Shown here: positions 46,899 to 55,117 of the stretch, piece after piece
Layout: every line of letters begins with the position of its first letter
Position numbering within the stretch: position 1 is the first letter of the stretch
Assembly (NCBI RefSeq): GCF_937958065.1
Contig: NZ_CALFXI010000052.1
Span: 16,345-80,344 of the forward strand
DNA: 64,000 nt
Origin: an uncultured Steroidobacter sp.
Lineage (GTDB): Bacteria > Pseudomonadota > Gammaproteobacteria > Steroidobacterales > Steroidobacteraceae
Reading direction: 5' to 3'
Notes under the pieces: model-generated
Told to the model about the DNA's origin: nothing
The model's input: the letters and a program-made list of their open reading frames with translations, nothing else
Databases searched by the model: none
Position numbers and translations under genes: made by a program

Positions 46899-47014
46899 CA
46901 ACCAGAAGCCTGCGAGCGACGAGGTCGGGGATTGCCACCGACCTGTCGCCGCGTTGCGGCGGGACTCGCCACCAGCCACTCAATCCGATCGCTCGCAAAA
47001 GCAAGACAGTAACC

Positions 47015-47407
47015 GTGATTCATCCAGACACCGAGACATACAACCAAATCCAAGCTGCTGGCGATCGGCAGATCTGTGAGCTGCTGGCGCGAGAGATCGA
47101 GCGTGGCTTGCCGGAGGCTGAGAACAAGGTATGGCACGCGCATCCAGTGTGGTTCCTGGACGGCAATCCGATCGTTGGGTACAGCAAACTGAAAGACTGC
47201 GTTCGCCTGCTGTTCTGGAGCGGCCAGTCGTTCACAACGCCCGGCCTGAAGGTCGAGGGCAAGTTCAAGGCGGCGGAGGCGCGCTATACATCCGCCGATC
47301 AGGTTGAACCAAAGTCATTGCGAAAATGGTTGTCGGAGTCTCGTGAGATACAGTGGGATTACAAGAATCTGGTTCGTCGCAAGGGGAAATTGGAGCGCCT
47401 GAAGTGA
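47015..47407 (+). CDS. DUF1801 domain-containing protein
   Basis: 130 residues from a GTG start. The pattern ELLAREIERGLPEAENKVWH, AHPVWFLDGNPIVGYSKLKD and CVRLLFWSGQSFTTPGLKVE matches the DUF1801/YdhG-like fold; function unknown. A GTG start is chosen because no ATG gives a family-length product. It is followed by an intrinsic terminator at 47430 and is transcribed alone. Confidence 0.83.
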   Translation: MIHPDTETYNQIQAAGDRQICELLAREIERGLPEAENKVWHAHPVWFLDGNPIVGYSKLKDCVRLLFWSGQSFTTPGLKVEGKFKAAEARYTSADQVEPKSLRKWLSESREIQWDYKNLVRRKGKLERLK

Positions 47408-47429
47408 CGACGCGCATCGCTGCAAACGC

Positions 47430-47463
47430 GCCCCGGTGGCGGCGAGCCACCGAGGCCTTTTCT
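47430..47463 (+). terminator. Rho-independent terminator after the DUF1801 gene
   Basis: The stem CGGTGGC (47434-47440) pairs with GCCACCG (47446-47452) across a 5-nt loop; after one mismatch it extends by GCC/GGC (47430-47432/47454-47456). A TTTTCT tract follows. It lies 22 bases after the stop and between convergent genes. Confidence 0.75.
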
Positions 47464-47486
47464 AAGAATCGTTCCGAGTCGGGAAG

Positions 47487-48056
47487 TTATTTCCCGCCCA
47501 ACACCTTCTCCGTTTCTTCCGCCGACAGCGGCTGGCCCGGGGTAATGGTCGGACTCTCGGCCCGCTTCTTGACCACCGGCGCAGACTGGGCCGCGCTCGT
47601 GCCGCTCATGTCGACCCGGCCGTTGAACACCGCCCCCTCCACCAGCCCCACTCGGGGCGCGAAAATATTCCCAGCCACGCGCCCGGTTTCATGGACGACC
47701 ACGGATTCGACACCGTGCAGGTCCCCTTCGACGCTGCCATCCACCACAACCACACGCGCATGAATGTTTCCAATCACGGAACCATCGGTCCCGATGGTCA
47801 CGCTCTGCGTGTGAGTGATGGAGCCCTCGATCCGGCCCTGCAGAATGAAATCTTCTTCCGCGCTCAACTCACCTTTGAATCGCAGCGTCGGACCGAGCAC
47901 CGCGACCTTGCGCTCCGGTGCCGCCGGCTTTGACGGCGACTCCGCGCCAGACGAAACAGAAGACGAAGCCTGAGACAGAGGCATGGACGACAAGGATGGC
48001 ACGCGCACCGTATCCGTGGTCGATTCCTGCCGTTGATCGAAGCCGAAGCTGCGCAT
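47487..48056 (-). CDS. Bactofilin (polymer-forming cytoskeletal protein), longer form
   Basis: About 189 residues. The bactofilin core is GPTLRFKGELSAEEDFILQG, RIEGSITHTQSVTIGTDGSV and NIHARVVVVDGSVEGDLHGV, a right-handed beta-helix that polymerises without nucleotide. A Ser/Pro-rich N-terminal tail (about 1-55) and a charged C-terminal tail flank it, both longer than in its neighbour. It would localise other proteins at the envelope or shape the cell. It lies 63 bases downstream of the second bactofilin gene. Confidence 0.92.
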   Translation of the reverse strand: MRSFGFDQRQESTTDTVRVPSLSSMPLSQASSSVSSGAESPSKPAAPERKVAVLGPTLRFKGELSAEEDFILQGRIEGSITHTQSVTIGTDGSVIGNIHARVVVVDGSVEGDLHGVESVVVHETGRVAGNIFAPRVGLVEGAVFNGRVDMSGTSAAQSAPVVKKRAESPTITPGQPLSAEETEKVLGGK

Positions 48057-48119
48057 ACGAGGCCTCCAAAATGATTGTTTCAACCGACGAACGATCCTGG
48101 AACGAATGACCGCGCCCGG

Positions 48120-48497
48120 TTACGTTCCCGTCTTGCCTCGCAGTTGCGCCGACTTCTTTACGTCCATGTCGACCGCACCATTGAATTTCGAGCCTTCCAC
48201 CAGGCACACCGACGGCGCGTGGATGTTGCCCCGCAAGTTGCCCGACTCCTCGACATACACCGAACGTTCGGCGTGCAGGTCGCCTTCGACCGTGCCTTCG
48301 ATCTTGATCGTTTGTGCCGAGATGCTGGCTTTGACCTTGCCTTCCTTGCCCACGGTCACGCGCTGAGTATGTTTGATCGTGCCTTCGATCTGGCCCTGGA
48401 TCAGCAGGTCCTCATCGGCCGAGAGCTCGCCCTTGAAACGCAACGTCGGCGGCAGAATGGACATCCGCTCGCCAGCTGTATCGTACGGATTGCTCAT
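48120..48497 (-). CDS. Bactofilin (polymer-forming cytoskeletal protein), short form
   Basis: 125 residues from ATG 48497 (AGGAG upstream). The core LPPTLRFKGELSADEDLLIQ, GQIEGTIKHTQRVTVGKEGK and IEGTVEGDLHAERSVYVEES is nearly a twin of the adjacent bactofilin, with short tails. Two co-directional bactofilin genes suggest copolymerisation or dosage control. No M23 peptidase (a common bactofilin partner) is visible nearby. Confidence 0.92.
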   Translation of the reverse strand: MSNPYDTAGERMSILPPTLRFKGELSADEDLLIQGQIEGTIKHTQRVTVGKEGKVKASISAQTIKIEGTVEGDLHAERSVYVEESGNLRGNIHAPSVCLVEGSKFNGAVDMDVKKSAQLRGKTGT

Positions 48498-48718
48498 TGT
48501 TATCTCCTGGGGTTGCGAACTGCCGCACACTGTAGGCAGCAGCGCACCTCCACAAGGAGAGTTGCATCACAGATTGGACAGCGCCCGACGCGGCCGCGGC
48601 GATATCACGGAACTGTCACCTTCCAAAAATTGTCACAATGTGCCTGCCCCGAGGGCGATCCCTGAACGGTTCGAGCAACTGTAAAACGACGCGCCGCCCG
48701 CCGCACCAGCGTGGAGCG

Positions 48719-49186
48719 TCAGTGGTGCATCTTTTTGAGCAGCTCGTGCAGTCGCCCTTGCATCATGCGCGCCATGGCTTCGTAGTAACGCGCCGCCTTC
48801 TCCGCATCGTTGTTACGTCGCACGGGCCGCTGCTTGTGAGCAGAGCCGCGACGGCGAGCTCTCAGCGCATGAACAACGTCCATGCCGATTTCGAGCGAGG
48901 CATCGTCGCCCAGGATGCTCGCGACCATCATGACACCCAACTGGGTGAACGCGAGCGCGGGCTGACTATCGAGCCGGCCGCGAGCGTAGCGCCTGGACAG
49001 CTTGAAATAGGCCGGCGATTTCAGCACCCACAGCTTGCCGCCGATGCGTTTATAGAACGTCCGCAGGCTGATGCCGAGCACGGCAGCCAGATCGGCATCC
49101 CTGATCGCCTTGCAACCGTCCACGGTAATGACGCGAGACGCGATGGCGCTCGCGTCCACACGTCCCGGCTTGCGTGCGCGCGTCAT
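48719..49186 (-). CDS. ORF6N-domain-like DNA-binding protein
   Basis: About 155 residues. The segments VITVDGCKAIRDADLAAVLG, ISLRTFYKRIGGKLWVLKSP and ALAFTQLGVMMVASILGDDA then SLEIGMDVVHALRA match the ORF6N pattern in a divergent form; ORF6N proteins are phage- or plasmid-linked DNA-binding or antirepressor proteins. The end is basic and histidine-rich. The start at 49186 has GGCGGGAA upstream; 49204 is the alternative. It follows the XRE regulator by 28 bases. Confidence 0.6.
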   Translation of the reverse strand: MTRARKPGRVDASAIASRVITVDGCKAIRDADLAAVLGISLRTFYKRIGGKLWVLKSPAYFKLSRRYARGRLDSQPALAFTQLGVMMVASILGDDASLEIGMDVVHALRARRRGSAHKQRPVRRNNDAEKAARYYEAMARMMQGRLHELLKKMHH

Positions 49187-49214
49187 GCGACGTTCCCGCC
49201 GCATGACGCGGCTG

Positions 49215-49577
49215 CTAACGCGCGTTGCTTTGCTCGAGCACGTCGAGAATTCGAATCACGAAGCGCTGTTGCGTTTTGCTCAGCGCCTGCAACCGCTCGG
49301 CGTGACGCATCGCCCTCGGCGACAAGCGCCCCTTGGGAACACGCGGCAGCTTGGACATCCCCACCATATCCTCGACGGACACGGCGAATACCTTGGCGAT
49401 CTTGGTGAGGATGAGCACCGATACCCGGCGTTCGCCGAGCTCGTATGCAAACACCGCCTGTTGTGAGACCCCAATGGCGCGGGCCAGTTCGGCCTGGGTC
49501 ATGCCTCTGGATTTGCGCAACATCGCGACGTGCGCCCCGAGGGATTTGAAATATGCGCGGCTTTCGTGCTTGATCAC
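49215..49577 (-). CDS. XRE-family transcriptional regulator
   Basis: 120 residues from GTG 49577. The helix-turn-helix is VAMLRKSRGMTQAELARAIG, then VSQQAVFAYELGERRVSVLI, typical XRE/Cro-type. The longer frame to 49718 adds 47 residues of less likely coding sequence and would place the promoter-like element inside the gene. It is followed by the ORF6N gene in the same direction. Its target may include its own promoter (a dyad lies there). Confidence 0.82.
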   Translation of the reverse strand: MIKHESRAYFKSLGAHVAMLRKSRGMTQAELARAIGVSQQAVFAYELGERRVSVLILTKIAKVFAVSVEDMVGMSKLPRVPKGRLSPRAMRHAERLQALSKTQQRFVIRILDVLEQSNAR

Positions 49578-49972
49578 AATTCCGAGCTTCCATCGTTGTT
49601 TCTTCCCTAAATATACAAATCCTGTTTCAGGATGGAACATGAATCCATCGAGGTTGTCGAGCGTCACTATCCGCTTCGTGAACGTTAGCAAACGAATTTC
49701 TCGTTGGTTTCCATACATCTTAGTTTGAATATTTGTTTCGCAGTTGTCAGTGCCCTTTTTTTCGTTGAAACATCAAAAGGCGCGAGTTTGCGCAAATCGC
49801 TTTCATCGCTACGGCGCGGAGTTTCTCACGGAGCGGATCGATGCAGCTATCACCGCGCATGGCGTCCCGCGGTTCCGCGCCGGAGAGGCAATCCGCGCGC
49901 ATTTGCGCGCCGCTTCACACGGCGGGCCGCCTCGTCGATACTCCGCTTCTTCGCGAAGAGGGGACCACAGAC
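49578..49972. other. Intergenic region between the divergent XRE and DUF6524 genes
   Basis: About 395 bases. The left half (49590-49780) is clearly more AT-rich than the rest of the window and holds the XRE promoter-like element. The right half returns to high GC and leads to the DUF6524 GTG. The open frames here are short or shadow-like. I see no RNA gene or IS end. Confidence 0.4.
49610..49637 (-). promoter_or_regulatory. Candidate promoter and operator for the XRE regulator
   Basis: On the minus strand, TATATT (49610-49615) is a good -10 and TTCCAT (49632-49637) a weak -35, 16 bases apart. Between them is a perfect dyad ATCCTG-TTT-CAGGAT (49619-49633), a natural autorepressor site. The position implies a leader of about 26 nt before GTG 49577. 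Confidence 0.45.
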
Positions 49973-50392
49973 GTGAAAGATTTGAGCTTCAGCGGCTTTC
50001 TGGTGCGGGTAGTACTGTCATTGATACTCGTGCTGCTGACCTTCAACCCGAGCGGCTATTCGTATGTACACATGGTGGCCGACGGTTTTCCGAGCATCTC
50101 GCCGGTCGAGGCGGTGCTTGGCCTGCTGCTGCTGATCGGCTGGATCGTCTTCCTGGGGGCGACCCTGAAGTCCATCGGCCTGTTCGGGATGGTGCTGGCA
50201 CTGGCGCTGTGCGCCGCACTGATCTGGCTCATTGCCTCGTGGGGCTGGGTGAGCCTGGACAACACAAATGCGCTGGTCTGGATCGGCCTGGTGGTGCTGG
50301 CGCTGATCATGGCCATCGGCATGGCCTGGGCCCATCTCTACCGTCGCTGGACGGGCCAGACGACGGTGGATGAGGTCAATGAGGGTCAATGA
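49973..50392 (+). CDS. DUF6524-like membrane protein
   Basis: 139 residues from GTG 49973 (GAGGGGA upstream). It has about four membrane segments; the start KDLSFSGFLVRVVLSLILVL and LLTFNPSGYSYVHMVADGFP with VEAVLGLLLLIGWIVFLGAT match the DUF6524 pattern. Function unknown. The longer frame upstream is Arg/Ser-rich and not family-like. It is convergent with the GH51 gene, 37 bases away. Confidence 0.75.
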   Translation: MKDLSFSGFLVRVVLSLILVLLTFNPSGYSYVHMVADGFPSISPVEAVLGLLLLIGWIVFLGATLKSIGLFGMVLALALCAALIWLIASWGWVSLDNTNALVWIGLVVLALIMAIGMAWAHLYRRWTGQTTVDEVNEGQ

Positions 50393-50429
50393 TCAGTCGA
50401 TGCGGATCGCAGCAGCATCGAAGGGCTCG

Positions 50430-51941
50430 TTACGCTGGAGCGGTGACGATGACGTTCCAGGACAGCGGCTTCAGCTTGGCGCTGACCACACCTTTTTCGA
50501 TGGAAACGTCGGTGCGCTCCTTCGGCGCGACTGCATTGGGCGAGTCCTTGGTGTTGGTGGCCTTGATGTCGCTGTGATGCAGCTCGCTGGCCAGCGACAC
50601 CTTGCGCCCCTCACCCAGGCCACGCAGCTCCACCTCCAACTGCATTTCATCGGTCGCGCTGCGATTCAGTGCAAGGATGGTCACCGCACCGGTGTCCGGA
50701 TCGTGAATGACGCTCGACAACAGCAGTGACGCATTCGGATGCGTCTTGGTCGAGAACGTCTCGGACTGCACCTTCGTGCGCAGCACCTGCCCGCGTGCGT
50801 GACGCGAAGCCTGCGCGAACGGATGGAAAATCGTCTGACGCCACGCCGCGCCGCCCGTCTCGGTCATGATCGGACCGATGACATTGACGAGCTGCGCGAG
50901 ACAGGCCGCCTTGACGCGATCGGCGTTGTTGATCATGGTGATCAACGCGCCGCCGACTACCAGTGCGTCCTCGAAGTTGTAGATCTCTTCGATCAGTGGC
51001 GGCGCCTTGGGCCAGCCCGGTTTGCGCAGATGGGCCGGCGTGTGCGCCTTGTACCAGACGTTCCACTCGTCCAGCGACAGCATGATGCGCTTCGGGGAGC
51101 GCCGCTTCGCGGCCACGGCATCGGCGATCGCGGCGACTTCCTTGATGAAGGAGTCGAGGTCTTCGATGACAGTGAAGAATTCCTGGATGTCGTTGCTGTC
51201 ATTGCGGAAGTACGCGTGCAGCGAAATGAAGTCGACTTCGTTGAAACAGTGGTCGAGCACTTCATACTCCCACGACGCGTAAGTCGGCATCGCCCGCTGC
51301 GATGACCCACACGCGGCCAGTTGCAGATCGCCGTCCACCCAACGCATGACTTTTGCGGTTTCCTTAGCGACACGGCCGTACTCCTGCGCGGTTTTCTGAC
51401 AGATTTGCCACGGGCCATCCATCTCGTTGCCAAGACACCAGAACTTGATGCCGTGGGGTTTTTCGTAACCGTGCGAACGGCGCAGGTCCGAGTAGTACGT
51501 GCCGCCCGGATGATTGCAGTACTCGAGCAGGTGACGCGCCTCGTCGGGGCCGCGCGTGCCGAGGTTCACGGCAAACATCGGCTCGACATCGGCGGTACGA
51601 CACCAGGTGATGAACTCATTCGTGCCGAACTCGTTGGTCTCGGTCGAACCCCACGCGAGATCGAGCCGGGTCGGGCGCTGCTCTTTCGGCCCCACGCCAT
51701 CTTCCCAGTTGTAGCCGGACAGGAAGTTGCCGCCGGGATAACGCACGATGGTCGGACCCAGCTCGCGCGTCAGCTCCAGCACGTCCTGACGAAAACCGTC
51801 CTTATCCGCAGTCGGATGTCCGGGCTCGTAGATGCCGCCGTAGACACAGCGCCCCATGTGCTCGACGAAGGTGCCGAACACCCGCCGATCCAGCTCGGAG
51901 ATGACGAAGTCGCGGTCGACGACAATGCGTGAAGTGAGCAT
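50430..51941 (-). CDS. Intracellular alpha-L-arabinofuranosidase (GH51)
   Basis: 503 residues without a signal peptide. Catalytic acid/base Glu is in FWCLGNEMDGPW and the nucleophile Glu in IMLSLDEWNVWYK, both in the GH51 positions; YPGGNFLSGYNWEDGVGP is also typical. It would cleave arabinose from imported arabino-oligosaccharides in the cytoplasm. It is the last gene of the minus-strand operon GH43-ATPase-permeases-binding protein-GH51. Confidence 0.94.
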   Translation of the reverse strand: MLTSRIVVDRDFVISELDRRVFGTFVEHMGRCVYGGIYEPGHPTADKDGFRQDVLELTRELGPTIVRYPGGNFLSGYNWEDGVGPKEQRPTRLDLAWGSTETNEFGTNEFITWCRTADVEPMFAVNLGTRGPDEARHLLEYCNHPGGTYYSDLRRSHGYEKPHGIKFWCLGNEMDGPWQICQKTAQEYGRVAKETAKVMRWVDGDLQLAACGSSQRAMPTYASWEYEVLDHCFNEVDFISLHAYFRNDSNDIQEFFTVIEDLDSFIKEVAAIADAVAAKRRSPKRIMLSLDEWNVWYKAHTPAHLRKPGWPKAPPLIEEIYNFEDALVVGGALITMINNADRVKAACLAQLVNVIGPIMTETGGAAWRQTIFHPFAQASRHARGQVLRTKVQSETFSTKTHPNASLLLSSVIHDPDTGAVTILALNRSATDEMQLEVELRGLGEGRKVSLASELHHSDIKATNTKDSPNAVAPKERTDVSIEKGVVSAKLKPLSWNVIVTAPA

Positions 51942-51958
51942 GACGATGATCCAGTCAG

Positions 51959-53266
51959 TTAGAGAAGATGAAACAGCAGATCGTTGACCCGGTGCTCGGC
52001 ATCGGCGAGCGCGGCGTCGACGGATTTGTGGCCGGTGATGGCGGCAGCCATTTCCTCGCCGATGATGTCCTGCACGGGGAACTGGCGTTGCACGGCCGAG
52101 GGCAACGGCGCACCGGTGGAGGAGATTTTCGCGATCTGGCTACGATGCGGCAGCGCATTGAAGCGCTCGCTCTCGATCACGGCCTGGTACGCCGGCAAAT
52201 GCCCGGTGCGCGACCATTCGAAGTCGTTGTCGGCGAAGAACTTCAGGAATCGGAAGATCGCGTCGCGCTGCTGCGGCGTGCGCTCCTTTGCTGGCATGAC
52301 CCATGCGTGACCATCGATGAACGTGGCGTCGCGCCCATAGAGCTGTGGCCACGGCATGACCGAGTAGCCATTCGACAGCGGCCGATCCGCCTTGCGCGAC
52401 TCCGCATCGAAGTCACCGATCATCCAGGTGCCCACCAGGTACACGCCACCGGCACCATTGATGAAGCCATTGGTGGCGGCCGCGTAATCCTGGTTTTTCG
52501 TGGTGAGATCTTCGACGTAGATCTGCCGGAACATCTCCAGAACCTGCTTCACTTCCGGCGATTGCAGCTTCACACGCTGCGGATCCGCGAAGAAATCGAA
52601 GCCCTGCTGCATCAGCAGCGTGTACAGATTGCGGCTGTAGGCTGCCCGTTCATTCGCGAGCGCTTGCACCAGGTAAGGCTTGCCCGTCGCTTGCTTGAAC
52701 TGCCGCGCATGGGCCAGCAGCTCTGCAGGGCTGCGTGGCAGGATCGGCTTGCCATCCTTCACCAGGCCGGCCTGCCGGAAATAGTTCATGTTGATGTGCC
52801 ACAGCGGCGCCCAGTTATCGATGGGCAAGCCATAGATCTCGCCTTGTTTGCTGACACTGGCGAGGCTCGCCGCCGTGAACCCGTTCGGATCCACCCCGAC
52901 CGCGCGCAGCTCGTTGCCGAGCGGCTCGAGCAGCTTTCTCGATTGATAATCCGAAATCGCCGACAGGTGCATCGTGACCAGATCGGGCGGATCGCCAGAC
53001 GCGAGCTGCGCAGCCAACTGGTTGTAGCCCGGCCAGGCTACGGGGCTCACCCGCACTTTCACATCGGGATTCTGCGCGCTGAATTCGTTGATCAGCGTCG
53101 TCATGATCCCGCACTCGCCTTCCGCATTCCCGACATCGGTGCGATTGCCGTACTCGGCCTTGCACGTGCCGAAGAAGCGCTGCACGACGATTTCGTTCGG
53201 CGCCTGGCGCACGCCACAACTTGCGAGCACGACGCAGCCCAGCAGTGTCGCAAGCAAGCGCCTCAT
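51959..53266 (-). CDS. ABC sugar transporter, extracellular solute-binding protein family 1
   Basis: 435 residues from ATG 53266 with a lipoprotein-type signal (LASCGV, Cys17). Features of family 1 binding proteins: NPDVKVRVSPVAWPGYNQLA, ASGDPPDLVTMHLSAISDYQ, and the C-terminal AAAITGHKSVDAALADAEHR. Four additional Cys/aromatic features fit an oligosaccharide binder. Its ATG overlaps the permease stop by ATGA. Likely ligand: arabinose oligomers, from context. Confidence 0.9.
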   Translation of the reverse strand: MRRLLATLLGCVVLASCGVRQAPNEIVVQRFFGTCKAEYGNRTDVGNAEGECGIMTTLINEFSAQNPDVKVRVSPVAWPGYNQLAAQLASGDPPDLVTMHLSAISDYQSRKLLEPLGNELRAVGVDPNGFTAASLASVSKQGEIYGLPIDNWAPLWHINMNYFRQAGLVKDGKPILPRSPAELLAHARQFKQATGKPYLVQALANERAAYSRNLYTLLMQQGFDFFADPQRVKLQSPEVKQVLEMFRQIYVEDLTTKNQDYAAATNGFINGAGGVYLVGTWMIGDFDAESRKADRPLSNGYSVMPWPQLYGRDATFIDGHAWVMPAKERTPQQRDAIFRFLKFFADNDFEWSRTGHLPAYQAVIESERFNALPHRSQIAKISSTGAPLPSAVQRQFPVQDIIGEEMAAAITGHKSVDAALADAEHRVNDLLFHLL

Positions 53267-54111
53267 GTCGCCGCTCCGGACACTGCCCGTACGATGTACT
53301 TCTGGAAGAACATATAAACGATGAGGATGGGCAATCCGGCGAACACCGCCTGCGCCATCAGGTAGCCGAGGCCCGCCGACTCCGCGAAATTCATCTGCGT
53401 CGAAGCAATACCCACCGTGAGCGTGTACATCTGCTCGTTGGTGCCCGATACCAGCGGCCACCAGTAGTCATTCCACGCATGCAGGAAGGTGAAGATGCCG
53501 AGCGTCGCCTGCGCCGGCAGCGTCATCGGCAACAGCACGCGCCAGAAGATCTTGAAGCGCGACGCGTTGTCGAGCATCGCCGCTTCATCGACCTCGGTTG
53601 GAATCGCCTTGAAATACTGCGTCATCAGGAACACGCCGAATGGCGCCGACATGCCCGGCAACATCAGGCCCGCGTAGGTGTTGTGCAGATCCAGATCGCT
53701 GAACAGCTGATGCCGCACCAGGATCACCGCCTGCTCGGGAATCGCCAGCCCGAACAGCACCAGCACGAAAATCACATTGCGACCCGGAAACTCCAGACGC
53801 GCGAAGCCGTAGCCAGCGAGCGACGAGAGCGCCAGCACGCCGAGACTCATGCCCACCGAGACGATGATGCTGTTGAGCAGCCAGCGGAACACGCCCGAGC
53901 CGATCAAGATGTCGTAGTAGTTCCGCAGCGTCCACGGCGCTTTCAGCACCGAATTGGTATCGACCAGCAGCTCGGCATTGCTCTTCAGCGACAGTCCAAC
54001 GGCCCACAGCATGGGCAGGACCATCACGATGGCGAGCGCAATCGTCGCCGCGAGGATCACTCGATCGCCGAGACGGCGACCAACCGCGCCGGATGCAAGC
54101 TGCGCGGCCAT
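53263..54111 (-). CDS. ABC sugar transporter permease (MalG/UgpE type)
   Basis: 282 residues from ATG 54111 with six membrane segments. The EAA loop is EVDEAAMLDNASRFKIFWRV then LLPMTLP, and the C-terminus is FFQKYIVRAVSGAAT. It overlaps the neighbouring permease upstream (ATGA) and the binding-protein gene downstream (ATGA). Confidence 0.93.
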   Translation of the reverse strand: MAAQLASGAVGRRLGDRVILAATIALAIVMVLPMLWAVGLSLKSNAELLVDTNSVLKAPWTLRNYYDILIGSGVFRWLLNSIIVSVGMSLGVLALSSLAGYGFARLEFPGRNVIFVLVLFGLAIPEQAVILVRHQLFSDLDLHNTYAGLMLPGMSAPFGVFLMTQYFKAIPTEVDEAAMLDNASRFKIFWRVLLPMTLPAQATLGIFTFLHAWNDYWWPLVSGTNEQMYTLTVGIASTQMNFAESAGLGYLMAQAVFAGLPILIVYMFFQKYIVRAVSGAAT

Positions 54112-55040
54112 CAGAACGCCTCCTTGCGACGCGCGACGAAGTACTGAGCCATCGCGGCGATCGCAATGAGACCGAACAGGATCTGGCCCGCAGCGACCGC
54201 ATAGCCTACGTCCCAACGGGTGAAGCCCACTTCGAAAATGAACAACACCAGCGGGCGCGAGGCGTTATTCGGTCCGCCTTGCGTCATCAGGTACGCCTGA
54301 CCGAACAGCTGGAACTGCAGCACCACTTCAATGATCACGACCAGCGCGAACGTGCGGCGGATCGAGGGTAACGTGACATTCCACAGCGTCTTCCAGCGCC
54401 CTGCATTGTCCAGCGCCGCGGCTTCGTACAACTCGCGCGGCACCTGTTGTAGCGCGGCCAGGAACAGCATCATCGGCAGGCCGATACACCACCAGATAGT
54501 TGTGATCGCAATCGCTGGCAGCGCGAGATCCGCATCACTCAGGAATGCGACCGGCTGTTTACCGAACGCTTCGAACAGATTCGCGAGGAATCCGCCATCC
54601 GGTGCGAACACCACCTTCCACAGCAAAGTCACGATCGTCACCGACAGCACGGACGACGAGAAGAACACTCCGCGCAGGAAGGCGGCGGTGCGTGTCGTCC
54701 GATTCAGCGCCAGCGCCAGTCCCAATCCGATGATCGCCAGTGCCGGCACGGTGAGCAGAATGAAATAGAACGTGTTGCCGACGGCGCCGATGAACACCTT
54801 GTCATTGGACAGGCGAACGAAATTCTCCAAGCCGACGAAGCGACTGCCACCGAAGAAATCCGCCTTGTGCAGGCTCAGCCAGAACCCGGCGAACAGCGGA
54901 TAGACGAGCAACGTCACATATAAGAACAGGAACGGCGCCACATAGAGCATGTGACTCCAGCGGCTCTGCTGCGCTCCGGCGCGCGCGGACTGAACGCGCG
55001 TGTGGCCCAGCTCGCTCAACTGACCGGCCGCGGCACTCAC
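54111..55040 (-). CDS. ABC sugar transporter permease (MalF/UgpA type)
   Basis: 309 residues from GTG 55040 with six membrane segments (first: MLYVAPFLFLYVTLLVYPLF). The EAA loop is ELYEAAALDNAGRWKTLWNV then TLPSIR. The GTG overlaps the stop of an upstream 26-codon leader frame (GTGA), and GGGGG precedes it. The first ~28 residues are polar and differ from usual MalF starts; they correspond to the duplicated leader segment. Confidence 0.88.
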   Translation of the reverse strand: MSAAAGQLSELGHTRVQSARAGAQQSRWSHMLYVAPFLFLYVTLLVYPLFAGFWLSLHKADFFGGSRFVGLENFVRLSNDKVFIGAVGNTFYFILLTVPALAIIGLGLALALNRTTRTAAFLRGVFFSSSVLSVTIVTLLWKVVFAPDGGFLANLFEAFGKQPVAFLSDADLALPAIAITTIWWCIGLPMMLFLAALQQVPRELYEAAALDNAGRWKTLWNVTLPSIRRTFALVVIIEVVLQFQLFGQAYLMTQGGPNNASRPLVLFIFEVGFTRWDVGYAVAAGQILFGLIAIAAMAQYFVARRKEAF

Positions 55041-55117
55041 GTGGTGCCCCCATGCAGCGCTGCGGGATGAACGCGCACTTGGTTCAGGTCGCTCAATCGA
55101 CTGGCGACGATGCTCAC
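54987..55117. repeat. Degenerate tandem duplication at the permease start
   Basis: Two 54-base segments (54987-55040 and 55064-55117), both ending at a GTG start on the minus strand, align without gaps at about 38 of 54 positions by eye. Their offset is 77 bases, which is not a multiple of three, so the second copy is in another frame. Confidence 0.6.
55037..55117 (-). CDS. 26-residue leader frame between ATPase and permease genes
   Basis: From GTG 55117 a frame of 26 codons ends at TGA 55037-55039. It begins MSIVASRLSDLNQVRVHPAA. Its GTG overlaps the ATPase stop (GTGA) and its stop overlaps the permease GTG (GTGA). The peptide is related to the permease N-terminus (SAAAGQLSELGHTRV) through the DNA duplication. 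It may be a translated coupling leader or a remnant. Confidence 0.35.
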   Translation of the reverse strand: MSIVASRLSDLNQVRVHPAALHGGTT

